DNA of 64,000 nucleotides from Arthrobacter celericrescens. GTDB taxonomy: Bacteria; Actinomycetota; Actinomycetes; Actinomycetales; Micrococcaceae. Shown here piece after piece: positions 37,310-46,694 of the stretch. How positions within the stretch are numbered: the stretch's first letter is position 1; each line of letters begins with the position of its first letter. A model generated the notes under the pieces. It saw only the letters and a program-made list of their open reading frames with translations, made no database searches and had not been told where the DNA came from. The stretch lies in contig NZ_QYLP01000012.1 of the NCBI RefSeq assembly GCF_003614925.1, positions 19,504 to 83,503 on the forward strand, in the 5' to 3' direction. A program made the translations under genes and the position numbers.

Positions 37310-39847
37310 ATGGCTACTTTGCTCTACCGTCTCGGCAAGTTCTCCTACCGCCACCGCTGGCTGGTGATCTCCCTGTGGCTGGCCGTCCTGGTAGCCGTGG
37401 GCGGTTCCGCCGTGGCCTTCCATGGCACCATGTCCAACAACTTCCAGATCCCGGGCACGGAAACCCAGCGGATGCTGGACAAGCTCAAGAGGGACCTGCC
37501 CGAAGCATCCGGCGGCTCGGCCGGCATCGTCTTCGAGGCCGGCAGCAGCGGCTTCGACCAAGCCGGCAAGGATGCGGTCGCCGCGGCCCTGGACAAGCTC
37601 GGGACGCTTCCCACGGTGCAGTCCACAGTCAACCCCTTTGACACGCAGGCCGAACTCGACAAGGCGCCCGCCGCCGTCGAGCAGGGCGAGAAGCAGGCAG
37701 CCGCGGGCAAGGCACAACTCGAGCAGGCCCGCGCGCAACTGGCCGCCGGCGAGGCCCAGCTCAAGGCGGCGGAAGAGCAGATGGCGGGTGCAGGAATGCC
37801 CGCGGCCGCGATCGACGCGCAGGTTGCCCCGCAGAAGGCCCAGCTCGCGGCGGGGAAGGCAAAGCTCGACGCCGGCGAGAAGCAGGCAGCCGACGGCGCG
37901 GAGAAGCTCGCGCTGGCGAAACGCCAGCTTGAGGCCTCCCAGGGCATGCGCTTCGTGTCCGAGGATGGCAAGGCCGCGATCGCCCAGGTGCAGTTCAAGA
38001 CCTCCATCAACGCCCTGAGCCCCGCCGAACGCCAGCAGGTCCAGGACGTCGTCCACGGCGTGTCCTCCGCTGGCGTCACGGCGCTGGCCAGCAAGGAGAT
38101 CACCGAGGACGTCTCCCAGATCTTCGGCGTCGCGGAGATCGTCGGCGTCGCCGTCGCGGCCCTTGCCCTGATCGTGATGCTCGGGACCCTGATCGCCGCC
38201 GGGCTGCCCCTGCTCATGGCACTTGTGGGCGTGGCGGTGGGCGTGGGCGGCACCTTCGCACTCACCGGCGTCATCGACATGAGCTCCATCTCCCCCATGC
38301 TCGCCCTCATGCTCGGCCTGGCCGTGGGCATCGATTACTCCCTCTTCATCGTCAACCGGCACCGCGGCCAGCTGCTCTCCGGGATGGACCCGGAGGAGTC
38401 CGCGGCCCTCGCCACCGGCACCTCCGGCAACGCGGTGCTGTTCGCCGGCCTCACGGTGGTCATCGCGCTGGCCGCCCTGGTGGTCCCCGGACTGCCGTTC
38501 CTGGCCGTGATGGGCCTTTCCGCCGCCGCCACGGTGGCTGTCGCCGTCGTCGTCTCGCTCACCCTGACGCCGGCTGTGCTGTCGCTGATCGGCCGCCGCC
38601 TCATCTCCAAGCGTGCGTGGGCGAAGGCCGCACGGCACAACGCCGAGCCGGGCCACGAGGCCGCGGACCGGGCCGCCGACGCCCGCAAGAGCAACCGCGG
38701 CTGGGGCGCCCTGGTGACCCGACACCCGGTGTGGTCCCTGCTCGCCGGCTTCGTGCTGCTGGGTGTCCTGGCGCTGCCGGCCTCCCAGCTGCGGCTCGCC
38801 CTTCCCGACGGCGGCTCCGAACCCGTCGACTCGCAGGCCTTCAAGGCCTACGACCTCACCCGCAAGAGCTTCGGCGAAGGCGTCACCGGACCGATCGTCG
38901 TCGTCGGCGAACTCCCCGGCGGCCTCAGCGACAGCGAGGCTCTCAACAAGCAGCTGGACGTCGCAGCGGAGCTGCGCGGCGTGGACAAGGTGGTGGCCGC
39001 CGTCCCGGTCGCCCTGAGCCCCTCCACGGGAAGCGACGGCCACCGCACCGCGGTGTTCCAGGTGATCCCGCAGGACGGTCCGGCCAGCGAAAGCACCGTC
39101 CAGGTGGTCTCCGAACTCCGGGCCAAGGGCAGCAGCATCAAGGCCCGCACCGGCGTCACCATCGGCCTGACCGGCCAGACCGCCGGCAACGTGGACGTCT
39201 CCGCCAAGCTCGGCGCGGCCCTGCCGCCCTACCTGGCGATCGTCGTCGGCCTGTCCGTGATCCTGCTGCTGCTGGTGTTCCGTTCTGTGGTGGTGCCGCT
39301 GCTGGCCACCGGCGGCTTCCTGCTCTCCCTCGCAGCGGCGTTTGGCGCCGTGGTGGCCGTGTACCAGTGGGGCTGGCTGGGTGCCGTGTTCGACGTCGCC
39401 AACCCCGGTGCGGTGCTGAGCTTCCTGCCGATCATCCTCATCGGCGTCCTGTTCGGCCTGGCAATGGACTACCAGGTCTTCATCACCTCGGGCATGCGGG
39501 AATCGTTCATGCACGGCGAGAGCGCCCGGCCGGCCGTGCGCAGCGGCTTCAGCCACGCCGCCGCGGTGGTCACTGCCGCCGCGATCATCATGGTGAGCGT
39601 CTTCGCCGGCTTCATCTTCTCGCACCTGACCATGGTCCGGCCGCTCGGCTTCGCCATGGCGTTCGGCGTGCTGGTGGATGCCTTCGTGGTCCGCATGACC
39701 ATCCTGCCCGCCGCGATGTACCTCCTGGGCGACAAGGCATGGTGGCTCCCGCGCTGGCTGGACCGGATCCTGCCGGACGTTGACGTCGAAGGCGCCTCGC
39801 TCGAGCGGACGGGTGTCCGGGAAGGCGCGAAGGAACTGGTGCCCTGA
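37310..39847 (+). CDS. MMPL/RND-family transporter
   Basis: An 845-residue membrane protein with two repeats of an N-terminal helix, an external loop and five helices. The conserved GLAVGIDYSLFIVNRHR (first half) and LFGLAMDYQVFITSGMRE (second half) carry the Asp-Tyr pairs of MmpL proteins. The first external loop holds an Ala/Gln/Lys-rich coiled coil at about residues 120-215 (QARAQLAAGEAQLKAAEEQM, then AGKAKLDAGEKQAADGAEKL), resembling YhgE/YdgH-type transporters. It probably exports a lipid or drug. Its position after the TetR gene suggests substrate-induced expression. Confidence 0.92.
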   Translation: MATLLYRLGKFSYRHRWLVISLWLAVLVAVGGSAVAFHGTMSNNFQIPGTETQRMLDKLKRDLPEASGGSAGIVFEAGSSGFDQAGKDAVAAALDKLGTLPTVQSTVNPFDTQAELDKAPAAVEQGEKQAAAGKAQLEQARAQLAAGEAQLKAAEEQMAGAGMPAAAIDAQVAPQKAQLAAGKAKLDAGEKQAADGAEKLALAKRQLEASQGMRFVSEDGKAAIAQVQFKTSINALSPAERQQVQDVVHGVSSAGVTALASKEITEDVSQIFGVAEIVGVAVAALALIVMLGTLIAAGLPLLMALVGVAVGVGGTFALTGVIDMSSISPMLALMLGLAVGIDYSLFIVNRHRGQLLSGMDPEESAALATGTSGNAVLFAGLTVVIALAALVVPGLPFLAVMGLSAAATVAVAVVVSLTLTPAVLSLIGRRLISKRAWAKAARHNAEPGHEAADRAADARKSNRGWGALVTRHPVWSLLAGFVLLGVLALPASQLRLALPDGGSEPVDSQAFKAYDLTRKSFGEGVTGPIVVVGELPGGLSDSEALNKQLDVAAELRGVDKVVAAVPVALSPSTGSDGHRTAVFQVIPQDGPASESTVQVVSELRAKGSSIKARTGVTIGLTGQTAGNVDVSAKLGAALPPYLAIVVGLSVILLLLVFRSVVVPLLATGGFLLSLAAAFGAVVAVYQWGWLGAVFDVANPGAVLSFLPIILIGVLFGLAMDYQVFITSGMRESFMHGESARPAVRSGFSHAAAVVTAAAIIMVSVFAGFIFSHLTMVRPLGFAMAFGVLVDAFVVRMTILPAAMYLLGDKAWWLPRWLDRILPDVDVEGASLERTGVREGAKELVP

Positions 39848-39946
39848 CCGGCCCTGCCTGAAGGCCTTCGAACGCCCCGAACAGCCCTCGACGCCCCGCC
39901 GGATCAGGAGGAGGATTAAGGGGCAGTCACCAGAAGGAGGTCTGTG

Positions 39947-40129
39947 ATGTGCTACGGGTACAGCAAGGATTTCCGTTGGGACACCAAGAAAGATGCCTCA
40001 CGGGAAACCGAGGAGCACAAGGAACCACACGTTGACGCGAAGGGCACGTTCTGGGCCTTCCCGCGCCGGCGCCGCGATTTCACCACCCCGCGGGAACCGG
40101 TCATCGACCGGAGCCGCGAGAGGGTTTAG
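39947..40129 (+). CDS. small hypothetical protein (60 aa)
   Basis: A 60-residue ORF. I chose the ATG because AAGGAGG ends 6 nt before it; the in-frame GTG one codon earlier would be too close. It is highly charged (MCYGYSKDFRWDTKKDASRE...RRRRDF), with no signal peptide or helix of membrane length and a single Cys. A perfect rho-independent terminator follows. The excellent ribosome-binding site and its own terminator argue for a real gene. I do not recognise the family. Confidence 0.7.
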   Translation: MCYGYSKDFRWDTKKDASRETEEHKEPHVDAKGTFWAFPRRRRDFTTPREPVIDRSRERV

Positions 40130-40137
40130 CCCCCGAT

Positions 40138-40172
40138 AAGGAAGGAACGCCCCACCCGGGCGTTCCTTCCTT
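40138..40172 (+). terminator. terminator after the small ORF
   Basis: AAGGAAGGAACGCCC and GGGCGTTCCTTCCTT form a perfect 15-bp stem with a 5-base loop. It separates the small ORF from maf. Confidence 0.85.
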
Positions 40173-40251
40173 GCGTTCCGGCGGGACAGCGCTCCGCCGG
40201 GACGCAGGGCGGGACGTCCGCCGGGGCCCGGCAGCGGATACCCTTGAACGC

Positions 40252-40923
40252 GTGACCCGACTCATCCTGGCCTCCCAGTCCCCCGCCCGCACCAAGCTCC
40301 TCACCGAGGCCGGCATCCGGCACGAAATCCTCGTCTCCGACGTCGATGAGGACGCCGTCCAGGCGCGCTACGGGGTCACCGACCCGCACGACACCGCCCT
40401 GCTGCTCGCGCGCGCCAAAGCCGAAGCGGTCGCGGCGCTGCCGGAAGCCGAAGGCGCCCTGGTGATCGGCTGCGACTCGGTCTTCGAGTTCGACGGCGAG
40501 GCGCACGGCAAGCCGTACACCGCCGAAATCGCCAAGGAGCGGATGCTGCGGATGAGCGGCTCCTCCGGCGTGCTGCACACCGGGCACTGGCTGGTGGACT
40601 GCCGCGACACAGCCGCCGACGTCGCGGACGGGGAAAGCGCCGACGGCACGGGGGCGACCCTCGGCGCCGTTTCCAGCGCCGAAGTGCATTTCACGCCGAT
40701 GAGCGAGGCGGAGGTGGATGCCTACATCGCCACCGGCGAGCCGCTGCACTGCGCGGGCTCCTTCACCATCGACGGACTGGGCGGGGCGTTCATCCGCAAG
40801 GTCGACGGCGACCCGCACGCCGTAGTCGGGCTGTCTGTCTCCACCCTGCGCGAGCTGCTCGGCCAGGCGCAGGTGGGCATCACCGAGCTGTGGGCAAGCG
40901 ACGGCGACTCCGCCGGTTTGTAG
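40252..40923 (+). CDS. maf: Maf family nucleotide pyrophosphatase
   Basis: A 223-residue protein. The GTG at 40252 starts VTRLILASQSPARTKLL, the usual Maf N-terminus (S-x-S-x-x-R). Further motifs: VIGCDSVFEFDGEAHGKP and a C-terminal AGSFTIDGLGGAFI followed by VVGLSV. It hydrolyses non-canonical or canonical NTPs to NMPs. Maf sits between the carboxylase beta/epsilon and alpha genes as in mycobacteria. The upstream region carries the terminator of the small ORF. Confidence 0.93.
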   Translation: MTRLILASQSPARTKLLTEAGIRHEILVSDVDEDAVQARYGVTDPHDTALLLARAKAEAVAALPEAEGALVIGCDSVFEFDGEAHGKPYTAEIAKERMLRMSGSSGVLHTGHWLVDCRDTAADVADGESADGTGATLGAVSSAEVHFTPMSEAEVDAYIATGEPLHCAGSFTIDGLGGAFIRKVDGDPHAVVGLSVSTLRELLGQAQVGITELWASDGDSAGL

Positions 40924-40935
40924 CAACCCTACAAA
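40917..40935. promoter_or_regulatory. TTTGTAG-N5-CTACAAA inverted repeat at the maf stop
   Basis: Perfect 7-bp arms that include the maf stop codon, about 90 bp upstream of the carboxylase alpha start. It could be a weak terminator or an operator; the core matches the repeat upstream of the beta subunit gene. Confidence 0.4.
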
Positions 40936-41025
40936 GAGGAGGCGCCGCACGCACGGATTCCCCCATCAATATGGGCGGAACCCTCACAATCGCGCTAGTC
41001 TCCTTTGAGGACAAAAGGAGTCAAC

Positions 41026-42828
41026 TTGACAGCACAACCGGCGCAGCCCGTTTCCAGCTCGATCACCAAGGTACTGGTGGCCAACCGCGGCGAGATCGCG
41101 GTCCGCATCATCCGCGCAGCCCGGGACGAAGGCCTCGCCTCCGTCGCTGTCTACGCCGACCCGGACCGGGACGCCCTGCACGTCCGGCTGGCCGACGAGG
41201 CTTACGCCCTGGGCGGCAACACCGCCGCAGAGTCGTACCTCGTCATCGACAAGCTGATCGACGTCGCCAAGCAGTCCGGCGCCGACGCCATCCACCCCGG
41301 ATACGGCTTCCTGGCAGAGAACGCCGAATTCGCAAGCCGCGTGATCGGGGCGGGCATCACCTGGATCGGCCCCTCCCCCGAAGCCATTGACGCCCTCGGC
41401 GACAAGGCGAAGGCCAAGCACATCGCACTGGCCGCCGGCGCCCCGCTGGCTCCCGGCCTCAAGGACCCCGTCAAGGACGCCGACGAGATCGTCGCCTTCG
41501 CCCAGGAGTACGGCCTGCCGGTGGCCATCAAGGCCGTCTACGGTGGCGGCGGCCGCGGGCTCAAGGTGGCCCGCACGCTGGAAGAGATCCCCGAACTCTA
41601 CGAATCCGCCGTCCGCGAGGCGTTGGCCGCCTTCGGGCGCGGCGAGTGCCTCGTGGAAAAGTTCCTGGACTCTCCCCGCCACGTCGAAACCCAGTGCCTG
41701 GCCGACGCGCACGGCAACGTCGTCGTCGTCTCCACCCGTGACTGCTCCCTGCAGCGCCGCAACCAGAAGCTCGTGGAGGAAGCCCCGGCACCGTTCCTCT
41801 CCGAAGAGCAGAACCGCCGCCTGTACGAATCGTCCAAGGCAATCCTGAAGGAGGCCGGCTACCTCGGCGCGGGCACCTGCGAGTTCCTGGTGGGCCAGGA
41901 CGGCACCATCTCCTTCCTCGAGGTCAACACCCGCCTGCAGGTGGAGCACTGCGTCTCCGAGGAAGTCACCGGGATCGACCTGGTCCGCGAACAGTTCCGT
42001 ATGGCCCGCGGCGAGGAACTCGGCTACGGCGACCCGGAGGTCCGCGGCCATTCCTTCGAATTCCGCATCAACGGCGAGGACGCGGGCCGCAACTTCATGC
42101 CCGCCCCCGGCACCGTGGAAACCCTCCGCTTCCCCACCGGCCCCGGCGTCCGCGTGGACTCCGGCATCCAGGCCGGCGAGGTGATCAGCGGCAACTTCGA
42201 CTCCATGCTGGCCAAGCTGGTGGTCACCGGCTCCAGCCGCAAGCAGGCCCTCGAACGCTCCCGCCGCGCCCTGGCCGAGCTGGAGATCACGGGCATGCCC
42301 ACAGTGACTCCTTTCCACCGCACGGTGGTCTCCGACCCCGCCTTCGCCCCGGAGGAGGGCCCGTTCTCGGTCCACACCCGCTGGATCGAAACCGAGTTCG
42401 TCAATCACATCCCGGCCTGGTCGGGCGCTGCGTCCACTGAAGCCCCCGACGCCGGTGAGCGCCAGCGCTTCGTCGTCGAGGTCGGCGGCAAGCGCCTTGA
42501 GGTCGCCCTCCCGGCGGGCCTCGGCGCCGTGTCCGTGAACGGCGCTTCGCCGAAGGCGGGCAAGTCCAAGAAGCGCGCCCGCGGCGCCGGTGCCTCCGCG
42601 GCTGCTGCAGGCGGAAACGCGTTGACCTCACCGATGCAGGGAACCATCGTGAAGGTGGCCGTGGCCGATGGCGACGTGGTGGCCGAAGGCGACCTGATCG
42701 TGGTGCTCGAAGCCATGAAGATGGAACAGCCGCTCACCGCCCACCGCGCAGGCACCATCCACGGCCTGGTTTCCCAGGCTGGCGAGACCGTGTCCGCCGG
42801 GGCCGTCATCGCCACGATCGAAGACTAA
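41026..42828 (+). CDS. accA3: acyl-CoA carboxylase alpha subunit (biotin carboxylase + BCCP)
   Basis: A 600-residue protein. I chose the TTG start at 41026 (TTG-ACA-GCA) because AAAGGAG ends five bases upstream. Residues about 18-460 are biotin carboxylase: [17 protein letters not shown], the glycine loop [13 protein letters not shown], and [11 protein letters not shown] linker with the Lys/Ala-rich stretch [14 protein letters not shown] leads to the C-terminal biotinyl domain with EAMKMEQ; Lys565 is the expected biotinylation site for BirA. It would work with the beta and epsilon subunits encoded 8.5 kb upstream. A perfect terminator follows. Confidence 0.95.
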   Translation: MTAQPAQPVSSSITKVLVANRGEIAVRIIRAARDEGLASVAVYADPDRDALHVRLADEAYALGGNTAAESYLVIDKLIDVAKQSGADAIHPGYGFLAENAEFASRVIGAGITWIGPSPEAIDALGDKAKAKHIALAAGAPLAPGLKDPVKDADEIVAFAQEYGLPVAIKAVYGGGGRGLKVARTLEEIPELYESAVREALAAFGRGECLVEKFLDSPRHVETQCLADAHGNVVVVSTRDCSLQRRNQKLVEEAPAPFLSEEQNRRLYESSKAILKEAGYLGAGTCEFLVGQDGTISFLEVNTRLQVEHCVSEEVTGIDLVREQFRMARGEELGYGDPEVRGHSFEFRINGEDAGRNFMPAPGTVETLRFPTGPGVRVDSGIQAGEVISGNFDSMLAKLVVTGSSRKQALERSRRALAELEITGMPTVTPFHRTVVSDPAFAPEEGPFSVHTRWIETEFVNHIPAWSGAASTEAPDAGERQRFVVEVGGKRLEVALPAGLGAVSVNGASPKAGKSKKRARGAGASAAAAGGNALTSPMQGTIVKVAVADGDVVAEGDLIVVLEAMKMEQPLTAHRAGTIHGLVSQAGETVSAGAVIATIED

Positions 42829-42847
42829 TTACACTTAGCGAAGACTA

Positions 42848-42878
42848 GGAGGGCGCCCCCTTAACGGGGGCGCCCTCC
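42848..42878 (+). terminator. terminator after the carboxylase alpha gene
   Basis: GGAGGGCGCCCCC and GGGGGCGCCCTCC form a perfect 13-bp stem around TTAAC. Confidence 0.85.
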
Positions 42879-42896
42879 GGCATTTAACATCGTGGC

Positions 42897-43502
42897 ATGA
42901 GGGCGCTGTACAACTCCTGGTACCGCTTCGGCACCCCGCCGTGGGTCGGAGACGCCCGGCAGGAGCTGGTTGCCCTCGTCAACGACGGGACGCTGACCCC
43001 GTGCCGGGCCATCGACCTGGGCTGCGGCGAGGGCGACAACGCCGTGTTCCTGGCGCGGCACGGCTTCGACGTGACCGCCGTCGACTTCGCGCCTGCGGCC
43101 ATCGAGAAGGCACGGGCCAAGGCCCGCGCCGCCGCCGTGGGCGTCGAGTTCGTCGTGGACGACCTCACAGAGTTGCGGCATGTCCGGGGACCCTTTGGGC
43201 TGCTTGTCGACTACGGCACGTTCGACGACCTTTCCGAAACACAGCGCGCCGGCTACCTCCGCGACGTCGTCCCGTTGGCCGCGCCCGGGGCGAAGTTCCT
43301 GCTGTGGAATTTCGAGTGGGAGCTCAAGGGCTGGGAGAAAGCCGCCGTGAAGCTGCTGCCGTTCGGCGGCATGGCCCTGGCCCCCGGGTATGTGGAGGCC
43401 ACGTTCTCACCGGACTTTTCCATCGAGCGGGTGGCCGGCGAATCCGGCCTCAAGGGCTGGCCGCGGGGCTGGGCAGCCTATCTGATGACCCGCCGCGCCT
43501 GA
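42897..43502 (+). CDS. class I SAM-dependent methyltransferase
   Basis: A 201-residue protein with the SAM-binding motif AIDLGCGEGDNAVFLARHGFDVTAVDFA and a downstream VVDDLTELR acidic loop. The N-terminus (MRALYNSWYRFGTPPWVGD) resembles the thiopurine/tellurite-type methyltransferase fold family. The substrate is unknown. It lies alone between two strong terminators. Confidence 0.88.
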   Translation: MRALYNSWYRFGTPPWVGDARQELVALVNDGTLTPCRAIDLGCGEGDNAVFLARHGFDVTAVDFAPAAIEKARAKARAAAVGVEFVVDDLTELRHVRGPFGLLVDYGTFDDLSETQRAGYLRDVVPLAAPGAKFLLWNFEWELKGWEKAAVKLLPFGGMALAPGYVEATFSPDFSIERVAGESGLKGWPRGWAAYLMTRRA

Positions 43503-43516
43503 GCCGCCACAACGCC

Positions 43517-43550
43517 AAGCGGCTCCGCACCATCAGGTGCGGAGCCGCTT
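43517..43550. terminator. bidirectional terminator between convergent genes
   Basis: AAGCGGCTCCGCACC and GGTGCGGAGCCGCTT form a perfect 15-bp stem around ATCA, between the methyltransferase (+) and the MHS transporter (-). Confidence 0.85.
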
Positions 43551-43571
43551 TCTGCGTTGCCGGAGGACTTG

Positions 43572-44981
43572 TCAGGCGATGTTGTTCTCGTAGTCCATGT
43601 CCTTGGTTTCGCGGGTCAGCCAGAGCGCCACGAGGGTGACCACCGCGGCGAGCGCCATATAGACACCGACCAACCACGTGTTGCCTGAAGCCGCCTGCCA
43701 GAGGGCGATGGCAACGAACGATGCCGGTGCGGCTCCGATCATGGACGACAGGTTATACGCCACCGCCGAACCGGTGTAGCGGACGTTCGCGGGGAACAGT
43801 TCGGGGAGGATTGCTGCCATCGGGCCGAAGGTCAGGCCCATGAGGGTGAATCCGACGATGAGGCCGACCATGGCCGCTGCCTGCCCGGGACCAAACATCG
43901 TGAACCAGAGCGCGCCGAACACGAAAATGCCGGCCGTGACACCGAGCAGGAACTTGCGGCGGCCCCATTTCTCAGCGAGCGGCCCGGACACCACGGTGAA
44001 GACGCCGAAGAAGACGACGCCGATGATCAGCATCCAGAGGAAGTCGGACCGGCTGATACCCAGGCCGGGAACGAATGCGGCAACTTGTTCTGCGGTCATC
44101 GGCTTGCCGGCCGCTTCTGCCGCCGATTGGGCGCCGGCCAGCGTGGGCTTGGTGCCGTACGACAGGGTGAACGTGGTCATGATGTAGAAGAGCACGTACG
44201 TGGCGAACATGATGAATGTACCGGCGAGAACCGGGCGCCAGTGGCTCCTGAACGTGGCCGCAAGGGGCAGCTTCTGCACCTTTTCCTGCTCGATCACCCT
44301 GGTGAAGGACATGCTCTCCACCAGCTTCAGGCGGACGTAAAGGCCCACGACGACCAGAACCGCGCTGAGGAGGAATGGAACCCGCCAACCCCAGGCAAGG
44401 AACTCTTCGGGGCTCAGGGAGACGTTCATCCAGATGAAGATCACGTTGGCGATGATGAAACCGATCGGAGCCCCCAGCTGCGGGAACGTTCCGTAGATGG
44501 CACGTTTGCCCTCGGGCGCGTTCTCGGTGGCCAGCAAGGCGGCCCCGGACCATTCCCCACCCAAAGCCAGGCCTTGGAAGAAACGCAGCACCACCAGCAA
44601 AACCGGAGCCAGGATCGCCCATCCCGGGAGGGAAGCCGTGGGCAGAAGCCCGATGAGGAAGGTGGCAATACCCATGGTCAGCAGGGAAGCAACGAGGGTG
44701 CCCTTGCGGCCGATCTTGTCACCGAAATGTCCGAAGACCACTGCGCCGACCGGGCGCGCGAAGAAGGCAACGCCGAAGATCGCGAAGGCACTCAATAGCG
44801 CGTTGATGTCAGTGGCGTCAGGGAAGAACAGCTTGGGGAAGACGAGTACCGACGCGGTGGCGTAGGCATAGAAGTCGTAGAACTCGATCGTCGTGCCGAT
44901 CAGGCTTGCGAAGATCACCTTGCCACGCGAGTTGACTGGCTTGGCCGACTCGCTTTCCTTGGGTTCAGCTATGGAAGACAT
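43572..44981 (-). CDS. MHS-family MFS transporter
   Basis: A 469-residue transporter with 12 predicted helices. The N-terminal GTTIEFYDFYAYATASVLVF, RPVGAVVFGHFGDKIGRKGTL and FQGLALGGEWSGAALLATEN are the hallmarks of the metabolite:H+ symporter (ShiA/ProP-like) group. The substrate is probably an organic acid or osmolyte and cannot be read from the sequence. It is monocistronic and divergent from narK; an inverted repeat overlaps its likely -10 element. Confidence 0.92.
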   Translation of the reverse strand: MSSIAEPKESESAKPVNSRGKVIFASLIGTTIEFYDFYAYATASVLVFPKLFFPDATDINALLSAFAIFGVAFFARPVGAVVFGHFGDKIGRKGTLVASLLTMGIATFLIGLLPTASLPGWAILAPVLLVVLRFFQGLALGGEWSGAALLATENAPEGKRAIYGTFPQLGAPIGFIIANVIFIWMNVSLSPEEFLAWGWRVPFLLSAVLVVVGLYVRLKLVESMSFTRVIEQEKVQKLPLAATFRSHWRPVLAGTFIMFATYVLFYIMTTFTLSYGTKPTLAGAQSAAEAAGKPMTAEQVAAFVPGLGISRSDFLWMLIIGVVFFGVFTVVSGPLAEKWGRRKFLLGVTAGIFVFGALWFTMFGPGQAAAMVGLIVGFTLMGLTFGPMAAILPELFPANVRYTGSAVAYNLSSMIGAAPASFVAIALWQAASGNTWLVGVYMALAAVVTLVALWLTRETKDMDYENNIA

Positions 44982-45035
44982 TCACCGTTGCTTTCGTTCG
45001 CACCGGTCCGGCGCCTGCGGCCTGCCCGGCAAGAT

Positions 45036-45053
45036 TTATTGAGGGTTCAATAA
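45036..45053 (-). promoter_or_regulatory. operator-like inverted repeat over the MHS transporter promoter
   Basis: TTATTGA-GGGT-TCAATAA has perfect 7-bp arms, 55-72 bp upstream of the transporter ATG. On the minus strand it overlaps TATTAT, a plausible -10 box, so a repressor site is likely. Two further short palindromes lie towards narK: ACATTC-N6-GAATGT (45078-45095) and CCACAATGTGG (45113-45123). Confidence 0.55.
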
Positions 45054-45184
45054 TAGTTCCCGCTATCCACTGAATGGACATTCGGTCCGGAATGTGGACC
45101 TGCGGATACGTCCCACAATGTGGTCAAGGCCACACTAGCGTTCACCGCTTCTCACGCGGCGCCGACACCCTCGGATAGGCAAAT

Positions 45185-45238
45185 GTCACAGCACGTTTAC
45201 ACACCGCGCCGGTCGCCGAAACGAGCCGTCCCTACCTT
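45185..45238 (+). promoter_or_regulatory. narK promoter with GlnR-like pentamer array
   Basis: Pentamers at 11-bp spacing: GTCAC (45185), TTTAC (45196), a degenerate unit (45207) and GAAAC (45218-45222). Exactly 10 bp later comes TACCTT (45233-45238), a good actinobacterial -10 hexamer. The same GAAAC-N10-TANNNT arrangement occurs at nirB and nirD. The pattern fits the GlnR (OmpR-type) box; the regulator itself is not in the window. Confidence 0.7.
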
Positions 45239-45271
45239 GGAAAGTACCTAGTCCCCCCAAGGAGGCATCCC

Positions 45272-46693
45272 GTGACTGTCGAACAAAGCGCACAGACCCA
45301 AGGCAACGAGGCCACCAAACTTTCAGTACCCGTACTTGAACACCGCCCCGGCCGCTGGATCGCGAATTGGGACGCAGAGAACAAGGGGCAGTGGGAGGCC
45401 GAGGGCCGCTCCATCGCCAAGCGCAACCTGTACTGGTCCATCTTCGCCGAGTTCCTGGGCTTCGTGGTCTGGCAGCTGTGGTCGATCGTGGTGGTGCAGC
45501 TTCCCGGCGCGGGCTTCAAGCTCAGCACCTCGGAAATCTTCTGGCTGATCTCCATGCCGAGCCTGGTCGGCGCAACCCTGCGCATCCCCTACACCTTCAT
45601 GGTTCCGAGGTTCGGCGGCCGTAACTGGACCATCATCTCCGCGCTGCTCCTGCTGATCCCCTCCATCGGCCTGGCCATGTGCGTCTCGAACCCGCAGACC
45701 CCGTTCGGCGTGATGCTCCTGGTCGCGGCCCTGGCAGGTTTCGGCGGCGGCAACTTCGCCAGCTCCATGGCGAACATCACCTTCTTCTACCCCGCCCGCG
45801 AAAAGGGCTGGGCGCTGGGCCTGAACGCCGCCGGCGGAAACATGGGTGCCGCCGTCGCGCAGCTGGTGGTCCCGATCGCGGTGACGCTGCTCGCTGCGGG
45901 TACCGCGAACCTGCCCCTCGCCGGCCTGATCTGGGTTCCGTTCATCCTGCTGGCCGCGTTCGGCGCCTGGAAGTACATGAACAACCTCACCAGCGCCAAG
46001 GGCGATGTGGCCGGCTCCATCGCGGCCCTGAAGGAACCGCACCTGTGGATCATGGCTTTCCTGTACATCGGCACGTTCGGTTCGTTCATCGGCTTCGCCG
46101 GTGTCTTCCCGAAGCTCATCAAGGACTACTTCCCGGACTTTTCCGCCATCCACGTCGGCGCCGTCGCGCTCTCCCTGGCATTCCTCGGCCCGCTGGTCGG
46201 CTCCCTGGCGCGGCCCTACGGCGGACGCATGGCAGACCGCCGTGGCGGTGCCCGGATGACCGTTGCCTCCTTCACCGCCATGGCCATCATCACCCTCACC
46301 ATGATCTGGACCCTGCCGCTGAAGAACTTCTGGCTCTTCCTGGTGCTGTTCCTGCTCCTCTTCGTTGCCAGCGGCTTCGGAAACGGCGCAACCTACCGCA
46401 TGATCCCGGTCATCTTCGCCACCTCCAGCCGTGCAGCCCGTAACGGCGCCACCCCCGCGGCCACCCAACGGCTCGCATCGTCCTCCCTCGGCCTGATCTC
46501 CGCGATCGGCGCCTACGGCGGCTTCGTGATCCCGCAGGTGCTGAACGCTTCCAACACCGCCTCCGGTTCCTACACCCCGGCCTTCTACGGTTTCGTCGCG
46601 GCCTACGTGGTCATGCTCGCCGTCTGCTGGACCTTCTACCTCCGCAAGGCCCGGAACTCAGCGGGAGAGTACACCTCGATGGGTCACATCTGA
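45272..46693 (+). CDS. narK: nitrate/nitrite transporter (NNP family)
   Basis: A 473-residue MFS protein. The GTG start follows AAGGAGGCATCCC. Twelve helices are predicted. The nitrate signatures are present: GFGGGNFASSMANITFFYP (after helix 4) and GFGNGATYRMIPVIF (after helix 10), plus the conserved arginines of helices 2 and 8 (LRIPYTFMVPRFGGR; SLARPYGGRMADRRG). It imports nitrate, probably with protons or in exchange for nitrite. It heads the nitrate assimilation operon, with one base between its stop and the reductase start. Confidence 0.94.
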   Translation: MTVEQSAQTQGNEATKLSVPVLEHRPGRWIANWDAENKGQWEAEGRSIAKRNLYWSIFAEFLGFVVWQLWSIVVVQLPGAGFKLSTSEIFWLISMPSLVGATLRIPYTFMVPRFGGRNWTIISALLLLIPSIGLAMCVSNPQTPFGVMLLVAALAGFGGGNFASSMANITFFYPAREKGWALGLNAAGGNMGAAVAQLVVPIAVTLLAAGTANLPLAGLIWVPFILLAAFGAWKYMNNLTSAKGDVAGSIAALKEPHLWIMAFLYIGTFGSFIGFAGVFPKLIKDYFPDFSAIHVGAVALSLAFLGPLVGSLARPYGGRMADRRGGARMTVASFTAMAIITLTMIWTLPLKNFWLFLVLFLLLFVASGFGNGATYRMIPVIFATSSRAARNGATPAATQRLASSSLGLISAIGAYGGFVIPQVLNASNTASGSYTPAFYGFVAAYVVMLAVCWTFYLRKARNSAGEYTSMGHI

Positions 46694-46694
46694 C

